DNA of 64,000 bases from Pseudorhizobium banfieldiae (lineage in GTDB: Bacteria > Pseudomonadota > Alphaproteobacteria > Rhizobiales > Rhizobiaceae): NCBI RefSeq assembly GCF_000967425.1, contig NZ_FO082820.1, positions 2,356,001 through 2,420,000 of the forward strand, written 5' to 3'. Position numbers and translations under genes: made by a program. Of the stretch, positions 62,390-64,000 are shown piece by piece. The notes beneath the pieces are model-generated. The model made no database searches. It was given only the letters and a program-made list of their open reading frames with translations, and was not told where the DNA came from. How positions within the stretch are numbered: position 1 is the stretch's first letter; every line of letters begins with the position of its first letter.

Positions 62390-62887
62390 TCAACCTTCCG
62401 GCAAGAGTGCCGCAAGCCGAAGGCTGGCGATGCGTTCCACCTGGGCGCACGCAGTCTCGAACTCTTCCTCGAGGCTGTTGCCGATGCGGCGCTCGAAGGC
62501 GCCGAGGATGTCGTCCTTGTCGAGCCCCTTCACGGCGATGATGAAGGGGAAGCCGAACTTCTCCGTATAGGCGGTGTTGAGTTCGGTGAAGCGCGCATGC
62601 TCCTGCGGGCTCAGGCGATCAAGGCCGGCGCCCGCCTGTTCCTGACGGCTGTCTTCGGTGAGTTCACCGGCAATGGCGAGCTTCCCCGCGAGATCCGGAT
62701 GCGCCCGCAGGACAGCGAGCCGCTCTTCCTGCGAAGCCTCGCGGAAGACCGACACCATTGCCTGATGCACACCCCTTGCCGTCAGCGGTACGAAGATCAG
62801 CCCGCGGTCATAGGCGCGCTCCGCGATGAAGGGCGAATGCTCGAACACGCCGCCGAAGCGGGCGATGAAATCCTCGCGGGCGGTCAT
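62390..62887 (-). CDS. uraD: OHCU decarboxylase
   Basis: A 165-residue helical enzyme that decarboxylates OHCU to S-allantoin. FGGVFEHSPFIAERAYDRG, LRAHPDLAGKLA and FGFPFIIAVKGLDKDDIL are characteristic, including the active-site His-Pro of HPDLAG. The ATG at 62887 overlaps the puuE stop by 4 bases. It precedes the HEPN/MNT genes. Confidence 0.95.
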   Translation of the reverse strand: MTAREDFIARFGGVFEHSPFIAERAYDRGLIFVPLTARGVHQAMVSVFREASQEERLAVLRAHPDLAGKLAIAGELTEDSRQEQAGAGLDRLSPQEHARFTELNTAYTEKFGFPFIIAVKGLDKDDILGAFERRIGNSLEEEFETACAQVERIASLRLAALLPEG

Positions 62888-63810
62888 GAGGCATCTCCTG
62901 GCTTGTGATGTTCGTGCCAGTGGCGGGCGATCTCGATCCGCTGCGGAATCCAGACCTTGTCGTGGTAGAGCACGTATTCGATGAAGCGGCGAAGGGCCGC
63001 GGCGCGACCGGGGCGACCGACGAGGCGGCAGTGGAGGCCCACCGACATCATCTTCGGCGCACCCTCCTGGCCTTCCCTGTAGAGCACGTCGAAGGCATCC
63101 TTGAGGTAGGTGTAGAACTGATCGCCGGAGTTGAAGCCCTGGGGCGTTGCGAAGCGCATGTCGTTGGTTTCCAGCGTATAGGGGATGATCAGGAATGGCT
63201 TCCATTCGACCCCCGGCACCCAGTAGGGCAGATCATCGGCATAGGAGTCGGAGGAGTAGAGGAAACCGCCCTCCTCCATGACGAGCCTAAGCGTGTTGTC
63301 AGACGGTTTGCCTTGGTACATGCCGAGAGGGCGCTCGCCCGTCAGCTCCGTGTGGAGGCGGACCGCCTCGCGTATATGCTCGCGCTCCCTGTCCTCCGGA
63401 AAGTCCTTGTATTCGAGCCAGCGGTAGCCGTGGCTGGCGATTTCCCAGCCGGCTTCCTTCATCGCCGCGACCGCTTCCGGGTTGCGCGCCATGGCAAGCG
63501 TGACACCGTAGACCGTCGTCTGCACCTTGAGCTCGGTGAACATGCGCCACAGCCGCCAGAAGCCGGCGCGGGAACCGTATTCGTAGATCGATTCCATGTT
63601 GAGGTTGCGCTGGTTTGGCCAGGGTTGCGCACCGACTATTTCGGACAGCAGATTTTCCGAGGCGGGATCCCCGTCGAGAATGCAGCTTTCGCCGCCCTCC
63701 TCGTAGTTGATCACGAACTGGACGGCGACATGGGCGCCGCCCGGCCATTTCGGATCGGGAGGGTTGCGGCCATAACCGACGAGATTGCGAGGGTAGTCCT
63801 TCGACGACAT
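62884..63810 (-). CDS. puuE: Cofactor-independent allantoinase, polysaccharide-deacetylase fold
   Basis: A 308-residue allantoinase of the PuuE group, using a NodB-type barrel rather than the amidohydrolase fold. It hydrolyses allantoin to allantoate. YPRNLVGYGRNPPDPKWPGG, VQFVINYEEGGE, EIASHGYRW and GGFLYSSDSYADDLPYW are conserved, with the metal-site positions altered as in PuuE. The ATG at 63810 follows AAGGTGA; a TTG one codon upstream is possible. It heads the operon and overlaps uraD by 4 bases. Confidence 0.94.
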   Translation of the reverse strand: MSSKDYPRNLVGYGRNPPDPKWPGGAHVAVQFVINYEEGGESCILDGDPASENLLSEIVGAQPWPNQRNLNMESIYEYGSRAGFWRLWRMFTELKVQTTVYGVTLAMARNPEAVAAMKEAGWEIASHGYRWLEYKDFPEDREREHIREAVRLHTELTGERPLGMYQGKPSDNTLRLVMEEGGFLYSSDSYADDLPYWVPGVEWKPFLIIPYTLETNDMRFATPQGFNSGDQFYTYLKDAFDVLYREGQEGAPKMMSVGLHCRLVGRPGRAAALRRFIEYVLYHDKVWIPQRIEIARHWHEHHKPGDAS

Positions 63811-63885
63811 CAAATCACCTTGCGAAAAAGAAGTCTGACGGTAGCCAGCCCTCCACCCTCTGTCGAGATGGCAGATTCCTGAGCC

Positions 63886-64000
63886 TCAGGATGGGTCCCG
63901 CGCCAGCCGCAGATGATCCGCAAACACGAAGGACGGCGGCAACGGTACCGGGTTGCCAGCCACGCCCGCGAGTGCGGCATCGGCCAACCGGTGGGCGAGC
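63886..64000 (-). CDS. C-terminal end of an unidentified protein (starts off the right edge)
   Basis: A minus-strand frame stays open from the right edge to a TGA at 63886, giving 38 residues ending with PPSFVFADHLRLARDPS. The tail is too short to identify and could belong to a regulator or an enzyme. It would be upstream of puuE on the same strand, 75 bases away, so it may be part of the same transcript. Confidence 0.4.
   Translation of the reverse strand, partial: LAHRLADAALAGVAGNPVPLPPSFVFADHLRLARDPS

Noticed and set aside
1..64000. tRNA, rRNA, riboswitch or CRISPR features
   Set aside because: I looked for cloverleaf-like arms, conserved T-loop words, rRNA segments and regularly spaced repeats and found none I could support by eye; small RNAs cannot be excluded without folding and expression data.

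Overview
The window is high-GC and gene-dense, and looks like chromosome of an alphaproteobacterium of the order Rhizobiales, most likely Rhizobiaceae (Sinorhizobium/Ensifer/Shinella/Rhizobium-like). The main reasons are a BacA/SbmA-type peptide transporter, a bdhA-xdhA-xdhB gene order of the kind known from Sinorhizobium, IalB, NnrU and DUF1127 proteins, two chemoreceptors with rhizobial-type signalling tips, and an extended purine-catabolism set. I see no rRNA, tRNA, CRISPR array, transposase or phage gene. This placement is inference from gene content; no database search was run.

Layout. 1-11 kb: a glycosyltransferase cut by the left edge, a membrane chemoreceptor, an alpha-glucosidase divergent from a KDG-type kinase, a GT4 glycosyltransferase, Der GTPase with a TPR membrane protein, NnrU, a NodB-fold deacetylase and a PemI/PemK-type toxin-antitoxin pair. 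11-24 kb: BacA, an MFS transporter, an HxlR regulator divergent from a glutathione transferase, manganese catalase, a methionine aminopeptidase with a flavin monooxygenase, an AT-richer orphan membrane gene, a GlxA-type regulator divergent from a methyltransferase, and a membrane LytTR protein divergent from a DUF2306 protein. 24-31 kb: an ECF42-like operon (YCII/DGPF, sigma factor, SRPBCC), a BCCT transporter, and a GST-GFA-VOC run. 31-42 kb: envelope proteins, glycerol kinase, a sorbosone-dehydrogenase-like lipoprotein, D-lactate dehydrogenase, a soluble tandem-PAS chemoreceptor, and a TetR/RidA/aldehyde dehydrogenase locus with three copies of one operator.

42-64 kb is dominated by purine use. 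bdhA-xdhA-xdhB-GNAT forms one unit, and xdhC lies 3.4 kb downstream beyond a histidine kinase, an unknown membrane protein and a diguanylate cyclase. puuD-guaD follow. On the opposite strand lies puuE-uraD-(two HEPN/MNT pairs)-allA-uraH. Together these cover guanine to xanthine to urate (GuaD, XdhABC), urate to 5-hydroxyisourate (PuuD), then OHCU, allantoin and allantoate (UraH, UraD, PuuE), and ureidoglycolate to glyoxylate plus urea (AllA). The allantoate-degrading step is not in view.

The most striking observation is that both purine operons carry toxin-antitoxin-like modules: higB-higA directly behind guaD, and two tandem HEPN/MNT (HepT/MntA-type) pairs between uraD and allA, with the last toxin stop codon overlapping the allA start. 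The window therefore holds four TA-type pairs of three kinds. The TetR-ridA operator array and the 20-bp perfect palindrome ahead of the PemI-type antitoxin are the clearest regulatory sites.
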